Shown piece after piece: positions 35,391 through 43,121 of a DNA stretch of 64,000 nt. Under the pieces are notes generated by a model. That model was not told the origin of the DNA and made no database searches. It was given only the letters and a program-made list of their open reading frames with translations. The stretch covers positions 1,178,001 to 1,242,000 of the forward strand of contig NZ_JACBZR010000001.1 of NCBI RefSeq assembly GCF_013408335.1. The letters run 5' to 3'. How positions within the stretch are numbered: the first letter of the stretch is position 1; each line of letters opens with the position of its first letter. This DNA is from Nocardioides panzhihuensis (GTDB lineage Bacteria; Actinomycetota; Actinomycetes; Propionibacteriales; Nocardioidaceae). A program made the translations under genes and the position numbers.

Positions 35391-36641
35391 TTGACCCAGG
35401 ACCCCGAAGAGGCCGATCGTTCGCAGGTGCGAACGGTCGGCTCTCTTGTATCCCGTGTCAGGGCCAGCCCGGCCCTGATCGGCGCCGGTCTGGTGCTGGT
35501 GATGCTCCTGGCAGGCTTCGTCGGCTGGCGGCTGACCGGCGGCGGCGAGTACGTCGCGCCGACCCCGACCGCCGCCCCGGTCGTGCGCGCCGACACCGAA
35601 GGCGCCCGTGCCTCGCTGGAGCAGCTGGTCACCGGCGTACGTGATGGGGCGGAGCCCGACGGGGAGGACGCCGCCTCGGTGGCGGTGCGCAACGCACACG
35701 CCATCGGCGTCGAGGACGTCACCGCGAGGTATGTCGCCGAGTCGGGCAACGTGGCAGCGGACGGCTCCTGGACCGCCGACGTCGAGATGTCGTGGCGCAC
35801 GCCCGGTGACCCGGTGCTGACCGAGGAGCTGAAGGTCGGCTTCGACGCCGACGGCGCGATCACCGGGTTCTCGGCGGCCCAGGGCACCCGGCTGCCGCTG
35901 TGGCTCAGCGGCCCGGTCGAGGTGCGGCGCACCGACTCCACCCTCGTGGTGGTCCAGGCATCCGCTGACGTCGCCGACCGCTACGCCGAGCTGGCCACGA
36001 CCGCTGTCGACGAGGTCCGCAAGGTGATCTCCTGGGACGATCCCCGCCTGGTCCTCGAGGTGCCCGCGACCGGACTCGAGTCGGCGCTCGGCGCGCAGCC
36101 CGGGGCCTACTCCGCGGTCGCCGCGGTGACCGCGACGGTCGACGGGTCCACGAAGGCCGGAACACCGCTGCACGTGTGGGTCAACCAGGGCGTCATCGGC
36201 GACCTGGACGCCCCCGGCGCCCAGGTGGTCATCACCCACGAGGCGACCCACGCGGCCACCGACGCCCCGACGGGCACCAACCGGCCGATGTGGCTGGTCG
36301 AGGGCTTCGCCGACTACGTCGCACTCCGCGACACCACGCTCCCGCTGAGCAAGACCGCCGGCCAGATCCTCGCCCAGGTCCGCGAGAACGGCCCGCCCGA
36401 TCATCTGCCGGGCAAGGCCGAGTTCAACACCCGCTCGGAGCACTTCGGCGCCGAGTACGAAGCCGCCTGGCTCGCCTGCGAGGTGCTCGCGGAGGCAGGC
36501 GGGGAGCAGGCCCTGGTCGACCTCTACGAGGAGACCGGACGCGGCACGGCTCTGGAGAAGGCCCTGCGGACGAGCTTCGGCTTCGGAGAGGACGAGCTGA
36601 CCGCCCGCTGGCGGGCCCATCTGTCAGAATCTGCGGCGTGA
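35391..36641 (+). CDS. Membrane-anchored HExxH metallopeptidase-like protein
   Basis: This 416-residue protein has one N-terminal helix (residues about 30-48) and an extracytoplasmic part with a lipocalin/NTF2-like middle (70-200) and a gluzincin-type zinc site: ITHEATHAATDA (HExxH) and, about 25 residues later, MWLVEGFADYVA, whose Glu is the likely third ligand. The start is uncertain: TTG 35391 lies right after the REP-like hairpin; GTG 35427 would remove 12 residues. The stop overlaps GTG 36638 of coupling element d, which leads into a second metallopeptidase gene. Substrate unknown. Confidence 0.8.
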   Translation: MTQDPEEADRSQVRTVGSLVSRVRASPALIGAGLVLVMLLAGFVGWRLTGGGEYVAPTPTAAPVVRADTEGARASLEQLVTGVRDGAEPDGEDAASVAVRNAHAIGVEDVTARYVAESGNVAADGSWTADVEMSWRTPGDPVLTEELKVGFDADGAITGFSAAQGTRLPLWLSGPVEVRRTDSTLVVVQASADVADRYAELATTAVDEVRKVISWDDPRLVLEVPATGLESALGAQPGAYSAVAAVTATVDGSTKAGTPLHVWVNQGVIGDLDAPGAQVVITHEATHAATDAPTGTNRPMWLVEGFADYVALRDTTLPLSKTAGQILAQVRENGPPDHLPGKAEFNTRSEHFGAEYEAAWLACEVLAEAGGEQALVDLYEETGRGTALEKALRTSFGFGEDELTARWRAHLSESAA

Positions 36642-36724
36642 GCGAGCGTCAGCGAGTGAGCCTTGCGTGCAACACGCCGCCGCGTCCGTATCCTGGCGCT
36701 TGCGCTACGGGGGTGGCGGCGTGA
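36638..36724 (+). repeat. Interspersed coupling element, copy d (28-codon mini-ORF plus hairpin)
   Basis: GTG 36638 overlaps the metallopeptidase TGA. The peptide begins MSERQRVSLACN and ends YPGACATGVAA; its TGA overlaps GTG 36721 of the M48 gene. CACGCCGCCGCGTCCGTA pairs with TACGGGGGTGGCGGCGTG at 17 of 18 positions counting two G-U pairs. The right arm contains GGGGGTGG and the next start codon. Confidence 0.88.
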
Positions 36725-37953
36725 ATGCAACGAGACGTACGTCCTGGGTGGTTCTCGTCGTCGGGGCGGTCGCGTTCGTGGTGCTCGCCTGGCTGCTGAT
36801 CCCGTGGCAGCCCTATCCCGGTGGCGCGCTCGAGCTGCCCGACGAGCGGGACGTGTTCACGGTCGAGGAGCTGGAGCGGATGCTGGCCTACTCCGGCGCC
36901 GTTCGCTGGATCAGCCGGGCCGGCCTCGTCGTCTCGCTGGTGGTCGCCTGTGTGCTCGGGTTCACCCCGATCGGACGGCGTCTGGTGGCGAGGCTGCGGG
37001 GCCCGTGGCTGCTCCGGGTGGTGCTGGCGGTCGTCGTGGTCACGCTCGTCGGCTGGATCGCGACGCTCCCGTTCGGGGTGGCGATCCAGCGTCTGCAGGT
37101 GCGCTACGGGCTCTCCAGGCAGGAGTGGGGCTCTTGGCTGGGTGACTCGCTGCTGAACCAGGTCGTCGGCATCGTGACCACGTCCCTGGCGCTGCTCGCC
37201 CTCTTCGCGTGCATCCGCCTGGGCCGGCGCTGGTGGCCGGCGCTCGCCGCCGGTCTGGTCGCCGGTTTGGTGGTGCTCGGCTCGTTCGTCTACCCGGTCG
37301 TCATCGAGCCGCTGTTCAACGACTTCGAGCCGCTGCCGCGTGGCCAGCTCCGCACCGAGGTGATGGCGATCGCCGAGCGGGAGGGCGTCGAGCTCGACGA
37401 TGTCCTGGTGGTCGACGCCTCCCGGCGCACGACCTCGCTCAACGCGTACGTCACCGGCTTCGGCTCCACCCGCCGGGTGGTCCTCTACGACAACCTCGTC
37501 GACTCGCAGCGAGGCGCCGCCGCGCGCGGAGCGGTCCTGTCCGTGGTCGCCCACGAGCTCGCCCACGCCAAGCACGACGACGTCCTGGTCGGGACGGTCA
37601 TCGGTGCCGCCGGCGCGGTCGCCGGCGTCGGCCTGCTGGGCCTGCTGCTGTCCTACCGGCGCCGGGAGGAGTACGCCACCCCCGAAGCCGTCCCGATGCT
37701 GATGGCGGTCTTCGCGCTGGCGAGCGTGCTGGCGATGCCCGTCGAGCACGGGCTCAGCCGGCACGTCGAAGCCCGCGCGGACGTGGACGCGCTCCGTGCC
37801 ACCGGTGACCTGGAGTCGTTCACGAGGCTGCAGCACGACCTCGGCGTACGCTCGCTCTCCGACCCGTCGCCGCAGGCCTGGTCGCAGTGGTGGTTCGGCT
37901 CGCACCCGACGACGCTGCAGCGCATCGCGATCGCCCATCGCATCCTGGACTGA
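36721..37953 (+). CDS. M48-family integral membrane zinc metalloprotease (Ste24/HtpX-like)
   Basis: This 410-residue protease has helices at about 12-32, 70-90, 105-125, 150-175 and 180-200, then the catalytic HELAHAKHDD (HExxH) near residue 280, two more helices, and the third zinc ligand region SRHVEARADVDAL. The N-terminal layout matches the CAAX prenyl protease 1 subfamily of M48, which in bacteria acts in membrane protein quality control. GTG 36721 is fixed by the upstream coupling element and gives the N-terminus MNATRRTSWVVLV. Confidence 0.9.
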   Translation: MNATRRTSWVVLVVGAVAFVVLAWLLIPWQPYPGGALELPDERDVFTVEELERMLAYSGAVRWISRAGLVVSLVVACVLGFTPIGRRLVARLRGPWLLRVVLAVVVVTLVGWIATLPFGVAIQRLQVRYGLSRQEWGSWLGDSLLNQVVGIVTTSLALLALFACIRLGRRWWPALAAGLVAGLVVLGSFVYPVVIEPLFNDFEPLPRGQLRTEVMAIAEREGVELDDVLVVDASRRTTSLNAYVTGFGSTRRVVLYDNLVDSQRGAAARGAVLSVVAHELAHAKHDDVLVGTVIGAAGAVAGVGLLGLLLSYRRREEYATPEAVPMLMAVFALASVLAMPVEHGLSRHVEARADVDALRATGDLESFTRLQHDLGVRSLSDPSPQAWSQWWFGSHPTTLQRIAIAHRILD

Positions 37954-37982
37954 GAAATAGGCCGAGTCGGCGCGACCAGAAC

Positions 37983-39776
37983 TTACTTGCTGTAGAGCGC
38001 GTCAACCTCGTGGCTGAACTCGCGCATGACCACGTTGCGCTTGAGCTTGAGGCTGGGGGTGAGCTGGCCACCCTCCTCGGTCCAGGAGTCGGAGATGATC
38101 ACGAACTTGCGGATCGACTCGGCCTTCGAGACCGCCTTGTTGGCGTCGTCGACCGCGCTCTGGACCGCGGCGCGCAGGTCCTCGTCCTCGACGAGGGCGT
38201 CGATGTCGCCGGTCTTGCCGTTGGCCTCCGCCCAGGTGGGCAGGGCCTCGGGATCGATGGTGACGACCGCGCCGATGAACGGCTGACCGTCGCCGACGAC
38301 GATGCACTGGTCGACGAGCACGTGGGCACGAAGGCGGTCCTCGAGGACGGCCGGGGCGACGTTCTTGCCGCCGGCGGTGACGATGATCTCCTTCTTGCGG
38401 CCGGTGATCTTCACGAAGCCCTCGTCGTCGACCTCACCGAGGTCGCCGGAGTGGAACCAGCCCTCCGCGGTCTTGGCCTCGGCGGTCGCCTCGGGGTTCT
38501 GCCAGTACTCCTTCAGCACCTGACCGCCCTTGAAGAGCAGCTCGCCGTCGTCGGCGACGCGCACCGCGGTGCCGGGCAGCGGCCGTCCGACGGTGCCGAT
38601 CTTGAAGGCCTCGGGCAGGTTGACCGTGAGCGCGGCGGTCGTCTCGGTCAGGCCGTAGCCCTCCAGGACGGTCACGCCGATGCCACGGTAGAAGTGGCCG
38701 AGACGGTCGCCAAGCGGGGCGCCGCCGGAGACGGCGTAGGAGCAGTTGCCGCCGAGCGCGGCCAGCAGCTTGCCGTAGACGAGCTTGGAGAACAGCTTGT
38801 GCTTGGCCGCGAGCAGGAACGGCGCCCGGCCGGTCTCGGTGGCGCGGGAGTACTCGATCGCGACCTCGGTGGCCAGGTCGAAGATCTTGCCCTTGCCGTC
38901 GGCGACCGCCTTCTGCGAGGCGGTGTTGTAGACCTTCTCGAAGACTCGCGGCACCGCCAGCACGAAGGTCGGCTGGAAGGTGCCGAGGTCGGCGACGAGG
39001 TTCTTGATGTCGGGGGTGTGGCCCAGGCGGGTGCGCGACTTGATGCAGCCGATCTGGATGATCCGCGCGAAGACGTGCGCCAGCGGGAGGAAGAGCAGGG
39101 TGCTGCGGCCCTCGAAGGTGAACAGGTCGTCGAGCGAGTCGACGACGACGCCGAGCTCGAACATGAAGTTGCCGTGGGTGAGCACACAGCCCTTCGGGCG
39201 CCCGGTGGTGCCGGAGGTGTAGATCAGCGTCGCGGTGTCCTCGGGGGTGACCGCGCTGCGGCGGGCCTCGAGCTGCTCGTCGGTGATGTCGGTGCCGAGC
39301 TTGCCCAGCAGCTCGACGGCGTTGTCGCTGATCGACCAGACGTTGTTGAGCGCGGGGCACCCGGCGCGGACCTCGCTGATCCGGCTCATGTGGCCGGAGT
39401 CCTCGGCGATGACCGCCACGGTCGCGGAGTCCTGGAGGATCCACTCGATCTGCTCGGCCGAGGAGGTCTCGTAGATCGGCACCGTCGTCGCGCCGGCGAA
39501 CCAGATCGCGTAGTCGAGCAGCGTCCATTCGTAGCGCGTCTTCGAGAGCAGCGCGACCCGGTCTCCAGCTCCGACACCCGCCGCGATCAGGCCCTTCGCG
39601 ACCGAGGCGACCTCACCGAGGAACTCGGCGGAGGTGACGTCGACCCAGGTGCCGTCCGCGCCTGGACGGCTCAGGACCGCGACATCGGGTGCCTCGGCGG
39701 CGTTGCGCACGACGTCGTCGGTCAGGTTGCCGGTGGGGGGAACAACGTACGTCGCGGGCGTGGAGAACTCGCGCAC
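37983..39776 (-). CDS. Long-chain acyl-CoA synthetase (FadD15-like)
   Basis: This 597-residue AMP-forming ligase has the P-loop YTSGTTGRPKG (about 185-195), the L-motif GYGLTETT, the adenylate-binding WFHSGDLGEVDDEGF and the C-terminal GRKKEIIVTAGGKNVAP. It activates long-chain fatty acids to acyl-CoA at the membrane. By position it equals M. tuberculosis fadD15 (Rv2187, from memory). GTG 39776 was chosen because GGAGG lies five bases upstream; the frame is open to 39878. Divergent from the SRPBCC gene. Confidence 0.94.
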   Translation of the reverse strand: MREFSTPATYVVPPTGNLTDDVVRNAAEAPDVAVLSRPGADGTWVDVTSAEFLGEVASVAKGLIAAGVGAGDRVALLSKTRYEWTLLDYAIWFAGATTVPIYETSSAEQIEWILQDSATVAVIAEDSGHMSRISEVRAGCPALNNVWSISDNAVELLGKLGTDITDEQLEARRSAVTPEDTATLIYTSGTTGRPKGCVLTHGNFMFELGVVVDSLDDLFTFEGRSTLLFLPLAHVFARIIQIGCIKSRTRLGHTPDIKNLVADLGTFQPTFVLAVPRVFEKVYNTASQKAVADGKGKIFDLATEVAIEYSRATETGRAPFLLAAKHKLFSKLVYGKLLAALGGNCSYAVSGGAPLGDRLGHFYRGIGVTVLEGYGLTETTAALTVNLPEAFKIGTVGRPLPGTAVRVADDGELLFKGGQVLKEYWQNPEATAEAKTAEGWFHSGDLGEVDDEGFVKITGRKKEIIVTAGGKNVAPAVLEDRLRAHVLVDQCIVVGDGQPFIGAVVTIDPEALPTWAEANGKTGDIDALVEDEDLRAAVQSAVDDANKAVSKAESIRKFVIISDSWTEEGGQLTPSLKLKRNVVMREFSHEVDALYSK

Positions 39777-39908
39777 TAGGGCCTCCGCATACTGATGGTA
39801 GGTGGGTACGAACCGGAGGTTACCCCCGTCACAGCCCGACCATTTCACCGGGATGCTATCCGGTACGCTCCATGGCACCTAGCAAGTCAGGGAGTGAGGA
39901 CACCATCG

Positions 39909-40340
39909 ATGGCCGATCAGACCACCTCGACGATCGTGATCGAGGCTGCGCCCCCGGCAGTGATGGCGGTGATCGCGGACTTCAAGTCCTACCCGGCCTG
40001 GGCCAAGGGGATGCAGGAGGTCAGCGTCGTGGAGACCGGCGTCGACGGGCGGGCCGAGCAGGTCCGGTTCGTGCTGGACGTCGCGCCGATCAAGGACGAG
40101 TACACCCTGGCGTACGACTGGGACGGTGACCGCCAGGTGACCTGGTCGCTGGTCAAGGGCAACCTGCTGCGGTCGATGGACGGCGCCTATGTGCTGCGCG
40201 ACCTCGGCGGCCGCACCGAGGTCACCTACCGGCTCGCGCTCGACCTGAGCATCCCGCTGATCGGCATGCTCAAGCGCAAGGGCGAGAAGGTCCTGATCGA
40301 CACCGCCCTGCGAGGGCTCAAGCAGAGGGTCGAGAACTGA
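39909..40340 (+). CDS. SRPBCC-fold (polyketide cyclase/START-like) protein
   Basis: This 143-residue protein begins MADQTTSTIVIEAAPPAVMAV and has FKSYPAWAKGMQEVSVVE, typical of small START-like lipid-binding proteins. It has no catalytic motif; the fold binds hydrophobic ligands. In the same position M. tuberculosis has Rv2185c. GGGAGTGAGGA lies upstream of ATG 39909. The ArsA-like gene follows after nine bases, so these genes are co-transcribed and may act together on lipids or membrane insertion. Confidence 0.88.
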   Translation: MADQTTSTIVIEAAPPAVMAVIADFKSYPAWAKGMQEVSVVETGVDGRAEQVRFVLDVAPIKDEYTLAYDWDGDRQVTWSLVKGNLLRSMDGAYVLRDLGGRTEVTYRLALDLSIPLIGMLKRKGEKVLIDTALRGLKQRVEN

Positions 40341-40349
40341 GGTAATGCC

Positions 40350-41576
40350 TTGAGGATCCTCCTCTTCACCGGCAAGGGCGGCGTCGGCAAGTCGACCGTC
40401 TCGGCCGGCACCGCGGCGATGTCCGCGGCCCGCGGCCTGCGCACCCTGGTCCTCTCGACCGACGCCGCCCACTCCCTGGCTGACGCCTTCGGCCTCTCGG
40501 ACGGGCACCGCGATGGTGCGCTGGGCTCGGAGCCCGTCCAGGTCACCGAGCACCTCTACGTCCAGCATGTCGACGCCCAGCGCCGCTTCGAGCAGTCCTG
40601 GGCGGAGGTGCAGGGCTATCTGCTGAGCGTCCTGGACACCATCGGGGTCGACCGGATCGCGGCCGAGGAGCTGACCGTCATCCCCGGTGCCGAAGAGGTC
40701 TTCGCGCTCCTGGAGCTGCGCCGGATGGCGGTCTCGGGGGAGTGGGACACGATCGTGGTCGACTGCGCCCCGACCGCCGAGACGCTGCGGCTGCTCGCCC
40801 TCCCGGAGGCCCTGGGCTGGTATCTCGAGCGGATCCTCCCGGTGCAGCGCAAGATGGTGAAGGCGCTCAAGCCCGTGCTCACCAAGGCCGCGGGGGTGCC
40901 GATGCCCGGCGACTCCGTCTTCGACGCCCTGGTCCGGCTCCACGGCGAGCTCGCGGAGGTCCGTGCCCTGCTGTCGGGACCTGAGGCGTCCGTACGCATC
41001 GTGCTGACCCCGGAGCGGGTCGTGCTCGCCGAGGCACGCCGGTCCTGGACGACGCTCTCTCTCTACGGCTACCGCGTGGACGGTGTCGTCGCCAACCGGA
41101 TCTTCCCGGCCGGTGGCTCCGATGACTGGCGCGCCGGCTGGGTCAAGGCCCAGGACGACGTGCTCAGCGATGTCGAGGCCTCCTTCGAGGGGCTGCCGGT
41201 CTGGCGCTCGTTCTACCGGCCCACCGAGCCGGTCGGGGTCGACGATCTGCGGGAGGTCGCCGAGGCGGCGTACGCCTGGTCCGGTCGTATCGACCCGCTC
41301 GCCGTCCCCGAGACCGCGGCTCCGTTCCGCACCGAGACCACCGAGGACACCACGATCGTCCATCTGGCGCTGCCCGGCCTGGCCCAGTGGGTCGGGCGCG
41401 ACCAGGTCCAGCTGGGCCGCAACGGCGACGAGCTGGCGATCACCGTGGGTGCGTACCGGCGACTGCTGACCCTGCCTGCCGCACTTGCCCGGATGAGTGT
41501 CAGCGGGGCGCGGGTCGAAGGTGGGGAGCTGCGGGTAGCGTTCTCACGCCAGCCGACGAAGACCGAGAGCGAGTAG
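40350..41576 (+). CDS. ArsA/GET3-like anion-transporting ATPase
   Basis: This 408-residue ATPase has the deviant Walker A FTGKGGVGKST (residues 5-15), the switch DAAHSLADAF and a DCAPTAETLRLL switch II stretch. The C-terminus (about 320-408) is an alpha-crystallin-like domain common in actinobacterial ArsA proteins (VHLALPGLAQ, LAITVGAYRRLLTLP). No arsenic genes are nearby, so a membrane-protein or lipid-related role is more likely than arsenite export. TTG 40350 has GAGGT six bases upstream. Equals Rv2184c by position. Confidence 0.9.
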   Translation: MRILLFTGKGGVGKSTVSAGTAAMSAARGLRTLVLSTDAAHSLADAFGLSDGHRDGALGSEPVQVTEHLYVQHVDAQRRFEQSWAEVQGYLLSVLDTIGVDRIAAEELTVIPGAEEVFALLELRRMAVSGEWDTIVVDCAPTAETLRLLALPEALGWYLERILPVQRKMVKALKPVLTKAAGVPMPGDSVFDALVRLHGELAEVRALLSGPEASVRIVLTPERVVLAEARRSWTTLSLYGYRVDGVVANRIFPAGGSDDWRAGWVKAQDDVLSDVEASFEGLPVWRSFYRPTEPVGVDDLREVAEAAYAWSGRIDPLAVPETAAPFRTETTEDTTIVHLALPGLAQWVGRDQVQLGRNGDELAITVGAYRRLLTLPAALARMSVSGARVEGGELRVAFSRQPTKTESE

Positions 41577-41578
41577 TC

Positions 41579-41665
41579 GTGAGCGAGCGTCAGCGAGCGA
41601 GCCATCAGGTCAACACGGGACCGCGTCCGTATTCTGGCGCTTGCGCTACGGACGTGGTCGCGTGA
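41579..41665 (+). repeat. Interspersed coupling element, copy e (28-codon mini-ORF plus hairpin)
   Basis: GTG 41579 follows the TAG of the ArsA-like gene by two bases; this is the only copy not overlapping an upstream stop. The peptide begins MSERQRASHQVN and ends YSGACATDVVA; its TGA overlaps GTG 41662 of the next gene. CACGGGACCGCGTCCGTA pairs with TACGGACGTGGTCGCGTG at 17 of 18 positions counting one G-U pair. Confidence 0.88.
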
Positions 41666-42087
41666 GCGAGGAACAGCGCCACGAGTGGGCCGACGAGCCG
41701 TTGGGGTCGACCGCCGAGGAGCTCGGCCGGCTGATGGAGGCGATCGGGGAGTGGGCCAAGGACTCCCGGTTCGCCCATCTCGCCGAGTCGTTCGGGGAGC
41801 ATCTCGATACGGGAACGCCGGAGTGCGCCTACTGCCCGCTGTGCCGTACCGTTCATGTCCTCCGGGAGTCGAGCCCGGAGGTCAAGGTGCACCTGGCCAG
41901 CGCTGCCGCATCGCTGATGCAGGCTGCGGCCACGGTGCTCAACGCGGCGGCCGCGAGTCCGGGTGCTGGCCCTAGTGAAGACGAGGATGCTCACGGTGAT
42001 GGCGTGCGGGCTGAGGAAGGTGCGACCCGGGAACGGGCGCAGCGCTCTACGAGGGTCGACCGGATCGATCTCGACGGCTGGAGCTGA
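41662..42087 (+). CDS. Conserved hypothetical protein (Rv2183c-like, CxxCxxC motif)
   Basis: A 141-residue soluble protein with ECAYCPLCRTVHVLRE (three cysteines, C-x2-C-x2-C, near residue 60), an Ala-rich helix (KVHLASAAASLMQAAATVL) and an acidic, charged tail. The motif may bind a metal. Similar proteins follow the ArsA-like gene in many actinomycetes (Rv2183c, from memory). GTG 41662 is set by the coupling element. Its stop is three bases from the glucokinase ATG. Function unknown. Confidence 0.8.
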   Translation: MSEEQRHEWADEPLGSTAEELGRLMEAIGEWAKDSRFAHLAESFGEHLDTGTPECAYCPLCRTVHVLRESSPEVKVHLASAAASLMQAAATVLNAAAASPGAGPSEDEDAHGDGVRAEEGATRERAQRSTRVDRIDLDGWS

Positions 42088-42090
42088 GTC

Positions 42091-43041
42091 ATGACGGTGA
42101 AGAAGCTCGCCTGCGGCGTCGACGTCGGGGGCACCAAGATCCTCGGCGGTGTCGTCGACCACCACGGCAACATCATCGAGGACCACCGCGTCGAGTCGCC
42201 GGCCAAGAGCCCGGAGGCCGTCGAGGCCGCGATCATCGAGGTGGTCCAGGAGCTCAAGTCCCGCCACCCGATCGAGTGCGTCGGCATCGGTGCGGCCGGT
42301 TACATCGACAAGGACCGTTCGACGGTCATGTTCGCCCCCAACATCGCCTGGCGCGACGTGCCGCTCAAGGAGCGGCTGGAGAAGGTCCTCGAGCTTCCGG
42401 TCGTCATCGAGAACGACGCCAACGCGGCTGCGTGGGGCGAGTTCGAGTACGGCGCGGGCGCCGAGGTCGACAACATGATGCTGGTGACCGTCGGCACCGG
42501 CGTCGGCGGCGGCCTGGTCCTCGAGGGCGAGCTCTACCGCGGCGCCTTCGGCGTCGGTGCCGAGATCGGCCACATGCGGGTCGTGCCCAACGGCCACCTG
42601 TGCGGCTGCGGCAACCGCGGCTGCTGGGAGCAGTACGCCTCCGGGTCGGCGCTGGTGCGCAACGTACGTTCCGCGGCGCGAGCCGGCTCGCTGCTGGCTC
42701 GCGACGTCCTGGACCGCGCCGAGGGCGACCTCGACAAGATCAAGGGTCCGCTGGTCACCGAGGCCGCCCGCGACGGGGACGCCTTCGCGATCGAGGCGCT
42801 GACCGACCTCGGCATCTGGCTCGGCGAGGGGATCGCCTCGATCGCCGCGGTGCTGGACCCGGCCGTGGTGGCCATCGGCGGGGGAGTGGCTGACGCCGAC
42901 GACCTGCTGCTCGGACCGGCCCGGCGCGCCTTCGAGGCGCAGCTGACCGGCCGCGGACACCGGCCGATGCTCGATATCCGCAAGGCGACGCTGGGCAACG
43001 ACGCCGGGCTGATCGGTGCCGCGGACCTGGCTCGCAAGTGA
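42091..43041 (+). CDS. glkA: ROK-family glucokinase
   Basis: This 316-residue kinase shows the N-terminal phosphate loop GVDVGGTKILGG, the catalytic Asp in VIENDANAAAWGE, GTGVGGGLV, EIGHMRV and the ROK zinc motif CGCGNRGCWEQ. Order next to an Rv2183c-type gene matches the Streptomyces glkA locus, from memory, so it probably phosphorylates glucose and may take part in carbon control. It starts at ATG 42091 with GGAGCTGAG upstream. The stop overlaps GTG 43038 of coupling element f. Confidence 0.92.
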   Translation: MTVKKLACGVDVGGTKILGGVVDHHGNIIEDHRVESPAKSPEAVEAAIIEVVQELKSRHPIECVGIGAAGYIDKDRSTVMFAPNIAWRDVPLKERLEKVLELPVVIENDANAAAWGEFEYGAGAEVDNMMLVTVGTGVGGGLVLEGELYRGAFGVGAEIGHMRVVPNGHLCGCGNRGCWEQYASGSALVRNVRSAARAGSLLARDVLDRAEGDLDKIKGPLVTEAARDGDAFAIEALTDLGIWLGEGIASIAAVLDPAVVAIGGGVADADDLLLGPARRAFEAQLTGRGHRPMLDIRKATLGNDAGLIGAADLARK

Positions 43042-43121
43042 GCGAGCGCCAGCGAGCGACGGTGAGGTTCACGCGGCGACGTCCGTATGATTGCGCTTGC
43101 GCTACGGAGGTGGCCGCGTGA
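43038..43121 (+). repeat. Interspersed coupling element, copy f (27-codon mini-ORF plus hairpin)
   Basis: GTG 43038 overlaps the glucokinase TGA. The peptide begins MSERQRATVRFT and ends YDCACATEVAA; its TGA overlaps GTG 43118 of the second ROK gene. CACGCGGCGACGTCCGTA pairs with TACGGAGGTGGCCGCGTG at 16 of 18 positions. GGAGGTGG in the right arm is a strong ribosome-binding sequence. Confidence 0.88.

Noticed and set aside
40350..41576. Arsenite resistance operon
   Set aside because: The ATPase is ArsA-like, but no arsB, arsC, arsD or arsR gene is nearby and its neighbours match the conserved actinobacterial locus instead.
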